This document shows, in pieces, positions 56,956-64,000 of a stretch of DNA of 64,000 nt. The stretch's first letter is position 1. Each line of letters begins with the position of its first letter. The position numbers were made by a program, and so were the translations under genes. A model generated the notes under the pieces. It did not search any database. It was not told the origin of the DNA and saw only the letters and a program-made list of their open reading frames with translations. Source of the stretch: Methylacidiphilales bacterium (GTDB lineage Bacteria; Verrucomicrobiota; Verrucomicrobiia; Methylacidiphilales; UBA1321). The stretch covers positions 1-64,000 of the forward strand of contig JAJSLI010000030.1 of NCBI GenBank assembly GCA_021272315.1, written 5' to 3'.

Positions 56956-58065
56956 GTGATTCCTATTAACTCGAACGCCAACGCCGTATCCGCGCCGTCA
57001 CGCGGAGAGCTGGCCGACGTGGTCATCGAGAAGGTGATTTTTGGCGGGGACGGTCTGGCACGTTTGGGCGGGGGCTTTGTGGTCTTCGTTCCCTTTTCGG
57101 CGGAGGGCGACCGGCTCCGGGTGCGGATTACCGAACGGAAGACGAAGCATGCGCGCGCGGAAATCGTGGAGATCCTCTCGCCCGGCCCGGCGCGCGAAAC
57201 GGCGCCATGTCCCTACTACACGCGGTGCGGCGGCTGCCAATACCAGCACCTGACCTACGCTGAGGAATGCCGCCTGAAGGAAAACCAGGTACGCGAGGCC
57301 TTTGCGCGCGTTGGAAAGATGCCGGAGGCGAACGTGCTGCCGTTGATCGCCGCGCCGAAGCCCTATGGCTACCGCAACCGCATCACGGTCCATGCCGAGG
57401 CGGGCCGGATTGGTTTTCGCGGTGTGAATGGACGGGAACTGGTCGACATCCGCGAATGCGCGCTGGCGCGGCCCGAGGTGAATGGGGAGCTGGCGCGACT
57501 CCGCTCGGCGCGAGTGGTCGACGGGCACTACTCGGTCCGCGATGCGACGGTGCCGCCGAGCGGATTCTTCCAGGCGAACCACGATTTGCGCGAAACGTTG
57601 CGCAATCTTATCGCCGGGGCGCTGCCGGAACGGGGCGGGACGCTGCTGGAGGGCTATTGCGGCGGCGGATTTTTCACCGAGATTGTCGCGGCGCGGTTCG
57701 AGAGGGTGATCGCGGTTGAAAACGATCCGCGCACCTTGCGCGACGCGCAGCGGCTCGGGCTGGCGAATGTCGAGTGGCGCGAGGCGGACGTCGCGCTGGT
57801 TTTGCCGGAGGAGTTGCGCGCCCAGGCGGGCGGCGACACGGCGATGCTGCTCGATCCGCCGCGCGAAGGGTTGCCGGTGCGGTTGACGGAGGCGCTTTGC
57901 GTCGAGCCGGTGGCGCACCTGGCCTACGTCTCGTGCGATCCGGCGACGCTGGCGCGCGATGCGCGGATGTTGTCGAAGAGCTACCGGCTCGTTTCGGTGC
58001 AGCCGATCGATCTTTTCCCGCGCACGGCGCAGATCGAATGCGTCAGCGTCTGGCAGAGGTCTTAA
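56956..58065 (+). CDS. TrmA/RlmD-type RNA 5-methyluridine methyltransferase
   Basis: SAM-dependent m5U methyltransferase acting on rRNA or tRNA. The N-terminal TRAM domain (VVIEKVIFGGDGLARLGGGF) is followed by an iron-sulfur cluster site with Cys85, Cys91 and Cys94 (PCPYYTRCGGCQYQHL). The SAM-binding LLEGYCGGGFFTEIVA, MLLDPPREGLP and the catalytic Cys in LAYVSCDPATLARD complete it. The start is a GTG at 56956. RlmD (23S m5U1939) is most likely, but TrmA or RlmC cannot be excluded. Confidence 0.9.
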   Translation: MIPINSNANAVSAPSRGELADVVIEKVIFGGDGLARLGGGFVVFVPFSAEGDRLRVRITERKTKHARAEIVEILSPGPARETAPCPYYTRCGGCQYQHLTYAEECRLKENQVREAFARVGKMPEANVLPLIAAPKPYGYRNRITVHAEAGRIGFRGVNGRELVDIRECALARPEVNGELARLRSARVVDGHYSVRDATVPPSGFFQANHDLRETLRNLIAGALPERGGTLLEGYCGGGFFTEIVAARFERVIAVENDPRTLRDAQRLGLANVEWREADVALVLPEELRAQAGGDTAMLLDPPREGLPVRLTEALCVEPVAHLAYVSCDPATLARDARMLSKSYRLVSVQPIDLFPRTAQIECVSVWQRS

Positions 58066-58322
58066 GTTGTAGCGGCGGTCTATGACCGTCGCTGAAATTT
58101 TGATGGAATTACGGAATTACCAAATTGACCAAATTAACGGAATTTTTTGAGGGGGAAGGCAGTGGAACTTTGAGATGGGATTAATATGATTAATGGGATT
58201 TTCCGTGGTAGCCGTCGACCGCCGGGCGACGGACCGCCACTGGGACAGCGGCGGCTACAGCAAATGCCGATTATTTTAATTTTGATGAAAACGCCATATC
58301 AACAACTATTATAATCCACGCG
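58066..58322. repeat. Cluster of dispersed repeats, families D and E
   Basis: Intergenic. It holds a GTAGCGGCGGTCTATGACCG palindrome-like start, family E GATGGGATTAATATGATTAA at 58172, and a 22-bp family D copy at 58212-58233 followed by a CAGCGGCGGCTACAG end. The family D core is identical to 27608-27629. No gene is present. Confidence 0.75.
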
Positions 58323-58634
58323 ATGAACGCCCCTGAGCCTTATATGACGGCCCTACTTCGCGTTATTTATTACGCAATTTTGGATGCTCGGGCTACTGCT
58401 GCGCTTGCAAATGGGAAGGATGCTGAGACCCAAAATGCGGCCCTTAAGCGCATAGTGTCTTTAATGAATGTAACCCACAACATCCCAATGAAGCTTACAA
58501 GCTATGAAAAATGGGACGAAGCCACCTTTAGAAAGTTTCTTGGACTTCATGACAAAATGTTTCCAGATGGGATCAAGCTGCTACCTGTTTACGAAAATGG
58601 TTTGAAAAATTCAGACGAAAATCAGCCAAATTGA
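58323..58634 (+). CDS. Hypothetical small protein
   Basis: The 103-residue soluble, helical product (MNAPEPYMTALLRVIYYAIL, NAALKRIVSLMNVTHNIPMK, KFLGLHDKMFPDGIKLLPVY). No family recognised. It is clearly AT-richer than neighbours and flanked by repeats, suggesting acquisition as an accessory gene. Its stop is 31 bp from the convergent MFS gene. Confidence 0.5.
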   Translation: MNAPEPYMTALLRVIYYAILDARATAALANGKDAETQNAALKRIVSLMNVTHNIPMKLTSYEKWDEATFRKFLGLHDKMFPDGIKLLPVYENGLKNSDENQPN

Positions 58635-58665
58635 GGCATCTGGTATTCCTTGAAGAGAGAGGTTT

Positions 58666-60204
58666 TCAATACCCGGCCCGCTCGGAAGCCGCGACGGTGT
58701 CGCGCAGTGGACGCTCGGGCAGGAAGAGGACGACGGCGAAGGCGAGCGCGGCGACGCCCGCGCCGGTCATGAAAGTGGTGGCGATGGCGTGGCGGTAGGC
58801 GCTGAGCAGGACGGTGCGCTGATCGAGGGGGATCCGGCCGATTTGCTGCACGCCCATTTCGAGGAGGCTGGGACGGGCCGCGCCCGGCACGGTCCACTCG
58901 GGCGGAAGCAAACGGCGCATCCGGAAAGCGACGACCGCTCCCGCCACGGCGACGCCGAGCGCGCCGCCCAGAGAACGGATGAAGGCGGTGACGGACGTGG
59001 CCACGCCCATGTCGCCGCGGCTGACCGAGTTTTGCAGGGCGACGGTGAGGTTGGGCATGACCAGGCCGAAGCCGCAACCGAGCAAAATGAGCGCGGGTTC
59101 GATCACGGCCAGACCTGAGCCCGCCATCGCCGCCCAGGCGAGCGTGGAGAAGGCGCAGAAACCGGTGACGAGTCCCACCACCGGAAAAATCTTGTAGCGG
59201 CCGGTGGCGGAAACGAGGCGTCCGCCGATGACGGCGGCAACGATGACGCCGCCCATCATCGGGGCCATCATCAGACCGGCGTGGGACGGCGACGCGCCGA
59301 GGACGAGTTGAAAGAAGAGCGGAAGAAAAACGAGGCTGCCGAAGAGGGCCATGGCGTTGAGTCCGATGACGCTGGTGGCGACGACGAAAACGGGATTGCG
59401 GAAAAGACGTGGGGGCAGGATCGGCTCGGCGGCCCGGCGTTCCTCCCTCACGAGCAGGCCGTAAAAGAGCGGGGCGGCGAAGGCGAGGGCGAGCATCACG
59501 GGCGAGAGCCACGGATAGACCGCGCCGCCCCAGCTTAAAAACAGGAGGAGGCAGACGGTCCCGCAGGTGAGGAGGACCGCGCCGGCGTAGTCGATGCGAT
59601 GGGTGACGGTCTGGCAGTGGCGGCGCAGGCCGATGGCGATGAGGGCAAGCGCGGCGGCGCCGACCGGGAGGTTCACGTAGAAAATCCAGCGCCAGGAAAG
59701 CGCGTCGGTGATGAAACCTCCAAGGAGCGGACCGGCCACGCTGCACGCGGCGAAGACGGCGCCGAAGAGGCCCTGGTAACGGCCCCGCTCGCGCGGCGCG
59801 ATGAGGTCGCTCACAGTGGTCTGGGCCAGGGTGATGAGTCCGCCCGCGCCGAGGCCCTGGACGGCGCGAAAGAGGATGAGCTGGAGCATGGTCTGCGCCG
59901 CGCCGCAAAGAATCGAGCCAATAAGAAAGATGATGATGGCGGTGAAGAAGAGGGGCTTGCGCCCGTACATGTCGCTGAGCTTGCCGTAAAGGGGCGCGGT
60001 CGAGGTCGAGGCAACCATGAAGGCGGTGACGACCCAGGAAAGGTGCGCGAGGCCACCCAGGTCGCTGACGATGCGCGGCAGGGCGGTGCTGACGATGTTT
60101 TGGTCGAGCGACGCGAGGGCGAGAGCCAGCATCAGTCCCGCAAAGACCAGATAAAGTTCGCGCCGGGGCACGGTCGCAGCCGTGGGACGGGGTGAAGATG
60201 TCAT
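58666..60204 (-). CDS. MFS multidrug transporter, DHA2 (EmrB/QacA) type
   Basis: Proton-driven efflux pump with about 14 membrane helices in 512 residues. LALASLDQNIVSTALPRIVS is the DHA2 motif D1, KLSDMYGRKPLFFTAIIIFL motif A, and LILFRAVQGLGAGGLITLAQ and VAGPLLGGFITDALSWRWIF follow with the antiporter motif C. The ATG at 60204 (MTSSPRPTAA) is chosen over an upstream frame that extends through non-conserved sequence. No emrA-type membrane-fusion gene is nearby, so it may work alone. The drug or metabolite is unknown. Confidence 0.92.
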   Translation of the reverse strand: MTSSPRPTAATVPRRELYLVFAGLMLALALASLDQNIVSTALPRIVSDLGGLAHLSWVVTAFMVASTSTAPLYGKLSDMYGRKPLFFTAIIIFLIGSILCGAAQTMLQLILFRAVQGLGAGGLITLAQTTVSDLIAPRERGRYQGLFGAVFAACSVAGPLLGGFITDALSWRWIFYVNLPVGAAALALIAIGLRRHCQTVTHRIDYAGAVLLTCGTVCLLLFLSWGGAVYPWLSPVMLALAFAAPLFYGLLVREERRAAEPILPPRLFRNPVFVVATSVIGLNAMALFGSLVFLPLFFQLVLGASPSHAGLMMAPMMGGVIVAAVIGGRLVSATGRYKIFPVVGLVTGFCAFSTLAWAAMAGSGLAVIEPALILLGCGFGLVMPNLTVALQNSVSRGDMGVATSVTAFIRSLGGALGVAVAGAVVAFRMRRLLPPEWTVPGAARPSLLEMGVQQIGRIPLDQRTVLLSAYRHAIATTFMTGAGVAALAFAVVLFLPERPLRDTVAASERAGY

Positions 60205-60307
60205 TGCCGACCACCATCTTACACGACATGACCAACTTGTCATGGCCGGTCGTTTGCAAAAGCCGCCGCCTGGCTGATGGTAGAAGCAGGAAATTCAAAC
60301 CATTTTT

Positions 60308-61015
60308 ATGACAACAATGACTTCCAACAAACGCCCGGCGAGGGCACGGGGTCACGCCGCGATGGGCTGGCTCGAAAGCTGGCACACCTTTTCATTCGCC
60401 GACTATGATGACCCGGATCACGACCAGTTTCGCGCGCTGCGGGTGATCAACGAGGATTACATCGCCCCCCAGCGCGGCTTCCCGACGCATCCGCACCGGG
60501 AGATGGAGATTTTGACCTACGTGATTTCGGGCCAGTTGACGCATCGTGACAGCATGGGCAATGCCCGGACGGTCCGCGCCGGACAGGTGCAATACATGAG
60601 CGCGGGCCAGGGTGTGACTCACAGCGAGTCAAACGATTCGCCGACGGAACCGGCCCATATTCTCCAAATCTGGATTTTCCCGGCCGTCCGCGGCGGCACG
60701 CCGGCCTACGGCGAGTGGTCCCCGCCAAAGAAACGGAAGGGACCACTGACGTTGATTGCCGCGCCGGGTGGCGGGGAAGACGCTTTGGCCCTGCGGCAGA
60801 ACGCGGAAATTTATCTCGGCGAACTTCAGGCCGGCCAGACGGCGACCCATGTCACCGGGACGCACCGCGGGCTTTGGGTGCAGATGATTTCGGGCGAGTT
60901 GACGGCGGGCGGTGAAGAGCTGGCGGCTGGCGACGGCCTGGCGATCGAGCACGTTTCCTCGTGCGAGTTCGCGACGAAGACGGACGCGCGGTTTCTTCTC
61001 TTTGATCTGCCGTAA
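60308..61015 (+). CDS. Pirin-family (cupin) protein
   Basis: The 235-residue two-cupin protein has the pirin metal site H61 and H63 (FPTHPHREMEILTYVISGQL) plus H105 and E107 (GQGVTHSESN). Members include quercetin 2,3-dioxygenase-like enzymes (YhhW) and regulators. The AMGWLESWHTFSFADYDDPD N-terminus is characteristic. Activity in this organism is not established. It diverges from the MFS gene, 103 bp away, and may share its control region. Confidence 0.92.
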   Translation: MTTMTSNKRPARARGHAAMGWLESWHTFSFADYDDPDHDQFRALRVINEDYIAPQRGFPTHPHREMEILTYVISGQLTHRDSMGNARTVRAGQVQYMSAGQGVTHSESNDSPTEPAHILQIWIFPAVRGGTPAYGEWSPPKKRKGPLTLIAAPGGGEDALALRQNAEIYLGELQAGQTATHVTGTHRGLWVQMISGELTAGGEELAAGDGLAIEHVSSCEFATKTDARFLLFDLP

Positions 61016-61096
61016 GCCCATTTCAAGACGCTTTTCGTCAGCGAGAAAGACCGGTGAGGGACCTTCCGATTGTCTTCGGGAAGAGCCGTACTGAAA

Positions 61097-61260
61097 GGAT
61101 GGCCATCCTATAGCCCAGGGTTGCTCGGAACGAGCTACCCTGGGATGTCGGTAAAAAAGCGGGTCAACCCTGTAAGGGTTGAACACCTTCCTAACTTTCC
61201 CAGGGTAGGCGCTACTGCGCCAACCCTGGGCTATAGGATCGCAACCCCGTTGGGGTTGCC
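61097..61260. repeat. Modular palindromic repeat, family A copy 2
   Basis: Same plan as 27717-27897. GGATGGCCATCC (61097-61108) leads. Outer arms at 61105-61123 and 61221-61239 are perfect 19-bp complements. Inner ACCCTGGG and CCCAGGGT arms and a central TCAACCCT-GTA-AGGGTTGA (61164-61182) lie between them. GCAACCCC-GTT-GGGGTTGC (61241-61259) closes it. It fills the gap between the convergent pirin and tatD genes. Confidence 0.88.
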
Positions 61261-61267
61261 GTTGTCA

Positions 61268-62059
61268 TCAGGCTCGGTCGAACTTGAAAAACTCCCGCGC
61301 GGTTTGGGTGGTGCGGGCCCCGATTATGTCCACGGAAACGCCGCGCAGTTGCGCGATCTGTTCGGCGACGCGGCGGGTGTGGGCCGGTTCGCAACGCTTG
61401 CCCCGGTCGGGTGTCGGCGCGAGGTAGGGACAGTCGGTCTCGACCATGAAACCGGCGGCATCGACATTCTGCGCAGTGGCCTGGACCTGCCGTGCGTTCT
61501 TGAAGGTGACGATGCCGGTGAAGGAGACGAGATGACCGAGGGCGAGGACTTCGCGGGCCTGTTCGAGTGTGCCGCCGAAGCAATGGAAGACTCCGCGAAC
61601 GCGGCCGGTGTAGCCGCGCAGGATGGCGAGGGTGTCGTCCCACGAGTCGCGCTGGTGGATGACGGCGTTGAGACCGAGTTCGATGGCGAGGTCGAGTTGT
61701 TCGAGGAAGAGACGGGCCTGGCGCTGCTTGAGGGCGGCGACGTCGGCGGGATTTTCGGGGAGATGATGGTAGTCGAGGCCGATTTCGCCGATGGCGACGA
61801 CCCGGCGGCTTTGCGCGAGGGCGCGGAGGCGTTCGACGGCGTCGTCGGGGGCGGAGTCGGCTTCGCCGGGATGGATGCCGACGGTGGCCCAAATGTTGGG
61901 GAAGTTTTCGGCGAGTTCAACGGCGCGGGTACTCGAATCGATCCGGGTGCCGATGGAGATGATCTCGGTCACGCCCGCGTCGGTCGCGCGTGCGATGACC
62001 TCCGCGCGATCGGGGTCGTAGTCGGGATAATCGAGATGGGCGTGGGTGTCGATGAGCAT
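61268..62059 (-). CDS. tatD: TatD-family metal-dependent hydrolase (DNase)
   Basis: Divalent-metal TIM-barrel nuclease of 263 residues. Metal ligands appear in MLIDTHAHLDYPDYDPDR (HxH), AIGEIGLDYHHLPENP (Glu), VFHCFGGTLEQA (His) and FMVETDCPYLAP (Asp). Members are 3'-5' exonucleases in DNA repair or RNA turnover. Its 3' end abuts the family A palindrome. The specific paralogue (TatD, YcfH or YjjV) is not resolved. Confidence 0.93.
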   Translation of the reverse strand: MLIDTHAHLDYPDYDPDRAEVIARATDAGVTEIISIGTRIDSSTRAVELAENFPNIWATVGIHPGEADSAPDDAVERLRALAQSRRVVAIGEIGLDYHHLPENPADVAALKQRQARLFLEQLDLAIELGLNAVIHQRDSWDDTLAILRGYTGRVRGVFHCFGGTLEQAREVLALGHLVSFTGIVTFKNARQVQATAQNVDAAGFMVETDCPYLAPTPDRGKRCEPAHTRRVAEQIAQLRGVSVDIIGARTTQTAREFFKFDRA

Positions 62060-62066
62060 AGCAAAA

Positions 62067-62119
62067 TGTAGCAGTGGCCGGAGCCCGTCCTGAGCGAAGT
62101 CGAAGGAACCGTCACTACA
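62067..62119. repeat. Dispersed repeat, family C copy 2
   Basis: Begins TGTAGCAGTGGCCGGAGCCC and ends CCGTCACTACA, so its termini are near-complementary. It contains CCTGAGCGAAGTCGAAGGAA. It is the reverse-complement relative of 34871-34921. It lies in the leader of tatD, 8 bp before the tatD start. Confidence 0.8.
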
Positions 62120-62151
62120 AGAGGATGTTTCAAGATTTGCAGAACATCTTA

Positions 62152-62472
62152 TCAGTTAAACTTCGCCAACAAAGCTTGAAGGAATCCTTTTACGGTAAGG
62201 TATATCCATGGGAAGAAGAATAGTGCCAAGACTCCCAACGCTACCTCATTGTCCCGATTGCTGCGGCCAACTTCTATGTCATTTTTCCAAGAAATGGCAA
62301 CGGCCAAAAGAATGACCGACAAACCCAAAACGAGAAAGATCACGCCTCTCTTCCACTCCTCGTGGATATGGCATGGATTTGCCCTGCGACCGAGCGTCCA
62401 CCAGCCAACCATGATGAAAAAGAGTAACGAAACTCTGGCAAAAGCTAGCAATCCCATTTCCAGCAAGTGCAC
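62152..62472 (-). CDS. Small membrane protein of unknown function
   Basis: The 106 residues have three hydrophobic helices (LLAFARVSLLFFIMVGWWTL, VIFLVLGLSVILLAVAISW, VALGVLALFFFPWIYLTVKG). No family recognised. The start is a GTG at 62472 or an ATG at 62457. It lies between gpmI and tatD on the same strand, with AT-richer codons than both. Confidence 0.5.
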   Translation of the reverse strand: MHLLEMGLLAFARVSLLFFIMVGWWTLGRRANPCHIHEEWKRGVIFLVLGLSVILLAVAISWKNDIEVGRSNRDNEVALGVLALFFFPWIYLTVKGFLQALLAKFN

Positions 62473-62510
62473 AGATTCAAGCTAATCTTGTCCGGTGATC
62501 AACGCCAGTA

Positions 62511-64000
62511 TTACTTAAACTTTACCAAGCTATGCCCCGTCATTTCCGCAGGCTTGGGGAGGCCGAGGAGATAGAGGAGGGTGGGGGCGACGTCGGCGAG
62601 GATGCCGTCCTGAAGCTCGGCCTTTTCGTGGTTGGGGCCGGCGTAGATGAATTGGACGAGGTTGGTGGTGTGGGCGGTGTTGGGCGTGCCGTCGTCGTTG
62701 ATTTCGCGCTCGCAGTTGCCGTGGTCGGCGGTAATGAGACAGCCGCCGCCGAGGGTGAGGATTTTTTCGACGACCCGCTTGAGGCACGCGTCGATGGTCT
62801 CGACCGCCTTGATCGCGGCGGAAACGACGCCGGTGTGGCCGACCATATCGGGGTTGGCGTAGTTGAGGATGAGCAGGTTGTATTTGCCGGTGTCGAGGCG
62901 CTTGATGACTTCGTCGGTGAGAGGGACGGCGCTCATCTCGGGCTGGAGGTCGTAGGTGGCGACCTTGGGGGAGGGGACCATGTCGCGGTCCTCGCCGGGG
63001 TTGGGCGTTTCGCCGCCGCCGTTGAAGAAGTAAGTGACGTGCGGATATTTTTCCGTCTCGGCCATGCGGAGCTGGTGCAGGCCCGCCGCCGCGACGACCT
63101 GCCCGAGGAGGTGGTTCATCGACTGGGGCGGGAACATGACCGGCGCGTCGAAGGTGGCGTCGTACTGGGTCATCATGAGGTAGCTGACCTTGGGGTGGTA
63201 GATGCGATTGAAGCCCTTGAAGTCGTCGCGGAGCACGACCTGGCTGAGCTGCCGCGCGCGGTCGCCGCGGAAGTTGAAGAAGAGGATGCCGTCGCCTTCG
63301 GCGATGAGGGGGCGCGGCTCCTTGAGGCAGACGAGGGCGGGCATGAATTCGTCGGTCTTCTGCGCGGCGTATTCCTTTTTGACCGCAGCCACGGGGTCTT
63401 CGGCGTACTCGCCTTCGCCGAGGAAGATGAGTTTGTAGGCCCGTTCGACGCGCTCCCAGCGGTTGTCGCGGTCCATGGCGTAGTAGCGGCCGATGACGGT
63501 GGCGATTTTACCCGCGCCGATTTCCTTGAGCTTGGCCTGGAGTTTGGCGAGGTATTGCTCGCCGCCGGTTGGCGAGGTGTCGCGCCCGTCCATGAAGGCG
63601 TGGATGTAGATGCGCCGGATGCCGGCGTCCTTGGCGATTTTCACCAACGCATAGAGGTGTTCCTCGTGGGAATGGACGCCGCCGTCGGAGAGGAGGCCCC
63701 AGAGATGAAGCGCACCGTTGCGGGCCTTGAGATCGGCGAGGAACGGGGTCAGGGCGGGATTGGTGGCGAGGCTGCCGTCGGCGATGGCCTTGTTGATCCG
63801 CGTGAGTTCCTGGTAGACGATGCGGCCCGCGCCGAGGTTGAGATGGCCGACTTCGCTGTTGCCCATCTGGCCGGCGGGCAGACCGACGTCCTCGCCGCTG
63901 GCGCTGAGGCGGCTCTGGGGATACGTTTTGTAGAGATGCTCGTGGTAAGGAAGTTTGGCCAGGAGCGGGGCGTTGCCCTCGGCCTGGGCGGCGGGGAGGC
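62511..64000 (-). CDS. gpmI: Cofactor-independent phosphoglycerate mutase, N-terminus cut by window edge
   Basis: Interconverts 3- and 2-phosphoglycerate in glycolysis, with two Mn ions. The frame runs open to the window end: 496 codons are visible and about 20-50 N-terminal residues, including the catalytic Ser, lie outside. Seen are GEDVGLPAGQMGNSEVGHLN near the left part, VHSHEEHLYAL, DGRDTSPTGGEQYLAKL, FFNFRGDRARQLSQV, and the C-terminal metal ligands of NYANPDMVGHTG and ITADHGNCE. No other glycolysis gene is in view. Confidence 0.96.
   Translation of the reverse strand, partial: LPAAQAEGNAPLLAKLPYHEHLYKTYPQSRLSASGEDVGLPAGQMGNSEVGHLNLGAGRIVYQELTRINKAIADGSLATNPALTPFLADLKARNGALHLWGLLSDGGVHSHEEHLYALVKIAKDAGIRRIYIHAFMDGRDTSPTGGEQYLAKLQAKLKEIGAGKIATVIGRYYAMDRDNRWERVERAYKLIFLGEGEYAEDPVAAVKKEYAAQKTDEFMPALVCLKEPRPLIAEGDGILFFNFRGDRARQLSQVVLRDDFKGFNRIYHPKVSYLMMTQYDATFDAPVMFPPQSMNHLLGQVVAAAGLHQLRMAETEKYPHVTYFFNGGGETPNPGEDRDMVPSPKVATYDLQPEMSAVPLTDEVIKRLDTGKYNLLILNYANPDMVGHTGVVSAAIKAVETIDACLKRVVEKILTLGGGCLITADHGNCEREINDDGTPNTAHTTNLVQFIYAGPNHEKAELQDGILADVAPTLLYLLGLPKPAEMTGHSLVKFK

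Noticed and set aside
58622-60385. A 587-codon minus-strand frame overlapping the MFS gene
   Set aside because: Arg/His/Pro-rich translation of the same region in another frame; the MFS frame has real membrane helices and motifs.

Overview
The window is about 60% GC, almost fully coding, and carries only chromosomal-type genes. Several signs point to a free-living Gram-negative bacterium of the Verrucomicrobiota (PVC group). There are LPS heptosyltransferase, LolC/E-type and outer-membrane-like genes. There is a small secreted protein of the exosortase-associated TIGR04073 type. Dispersed palindromic repeats fill many gaps. The phylum assignment is an inference; no rRNA or other phylogenetic marker was examined.

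Layout. 1-4.3 kb: the ahcY-metK methyl-cycle pair, a secreted barrel-like protein and azoR. 4.5-11.3 kb: a GT2 glycosyltransferase, an unusual SF2 helicase, the Sua5/TsaC tRNA-modification enzyme, fmt and asd. 11.3-16.8 kb: a cell-envelope block (two membrane/glycosyltransferase-like genes, murJ, a WaaE-like GT2, a GNAT enzyme and a WaaF-like heptosyltransferase). 16.9-21.7 kb: tag, a CPBP protease, mdh, two small secreted proteins and a LacI-family regulator. 21.9-29.3 kb: yidD-yidC without rnpA, then a SulP-STAS-cNMP fusion, a histidine kinase and a single-domain response regulator. 29.5-33.8 kb: a giant penicillin-binding protein that joins a class A PBP whose transpeptidase motifs are lost to an intact class B PBP. 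33.9-39.7 kb: a GYF protein and a lolC/E-DUF192-PHP phosphatase-cNMP/DUF4388 minus-strand block. 39.8-47.6 kb: guaA, hisD, hisB, a HigBA-like toxin-antitoxin pair, hisH, a frameshifted creD and hisA. 47.7-53.6 kb: an aquaporin, a TauE-type permease, a PgsA-DUF1802 fusion, a PfpI protein and a TPR protein. 54-64 kb: mutS, the TIGR04073 protein, a 23S rRNA methyltransferase, an MFS pump, pirin, tatD and gpmI (cut by the window end).

How they work together. Histidine synthesis is represented by hisD, hisB, hisH, hisA and a PHP-type histidinol-phosphatase, dispersed over about 11 kb. Envelope building is represented by murJ (lipid II export), the PBP fusion (glycan polymerisation and crosslinking), waaF/GT2 (LPS core), the LolC/E-type permease (lipoproteins), yidC (membrane insertion) and pgsA (phosphatidylglycerol).

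The most notable observations are: (i) the 1407-residue PBP fusion; (ii) two near-identical 17-bp-spacer promoters lying directly on the ATG of hisH and mutS, which predict leaderless transcripts; (iii) several families of dispersed hairpin repeats; (iv) the PgsA-DUF1802 and SulP-STAS-cNMP fusions; and (v) a toxin-antitoxin pair inside the his gene run.
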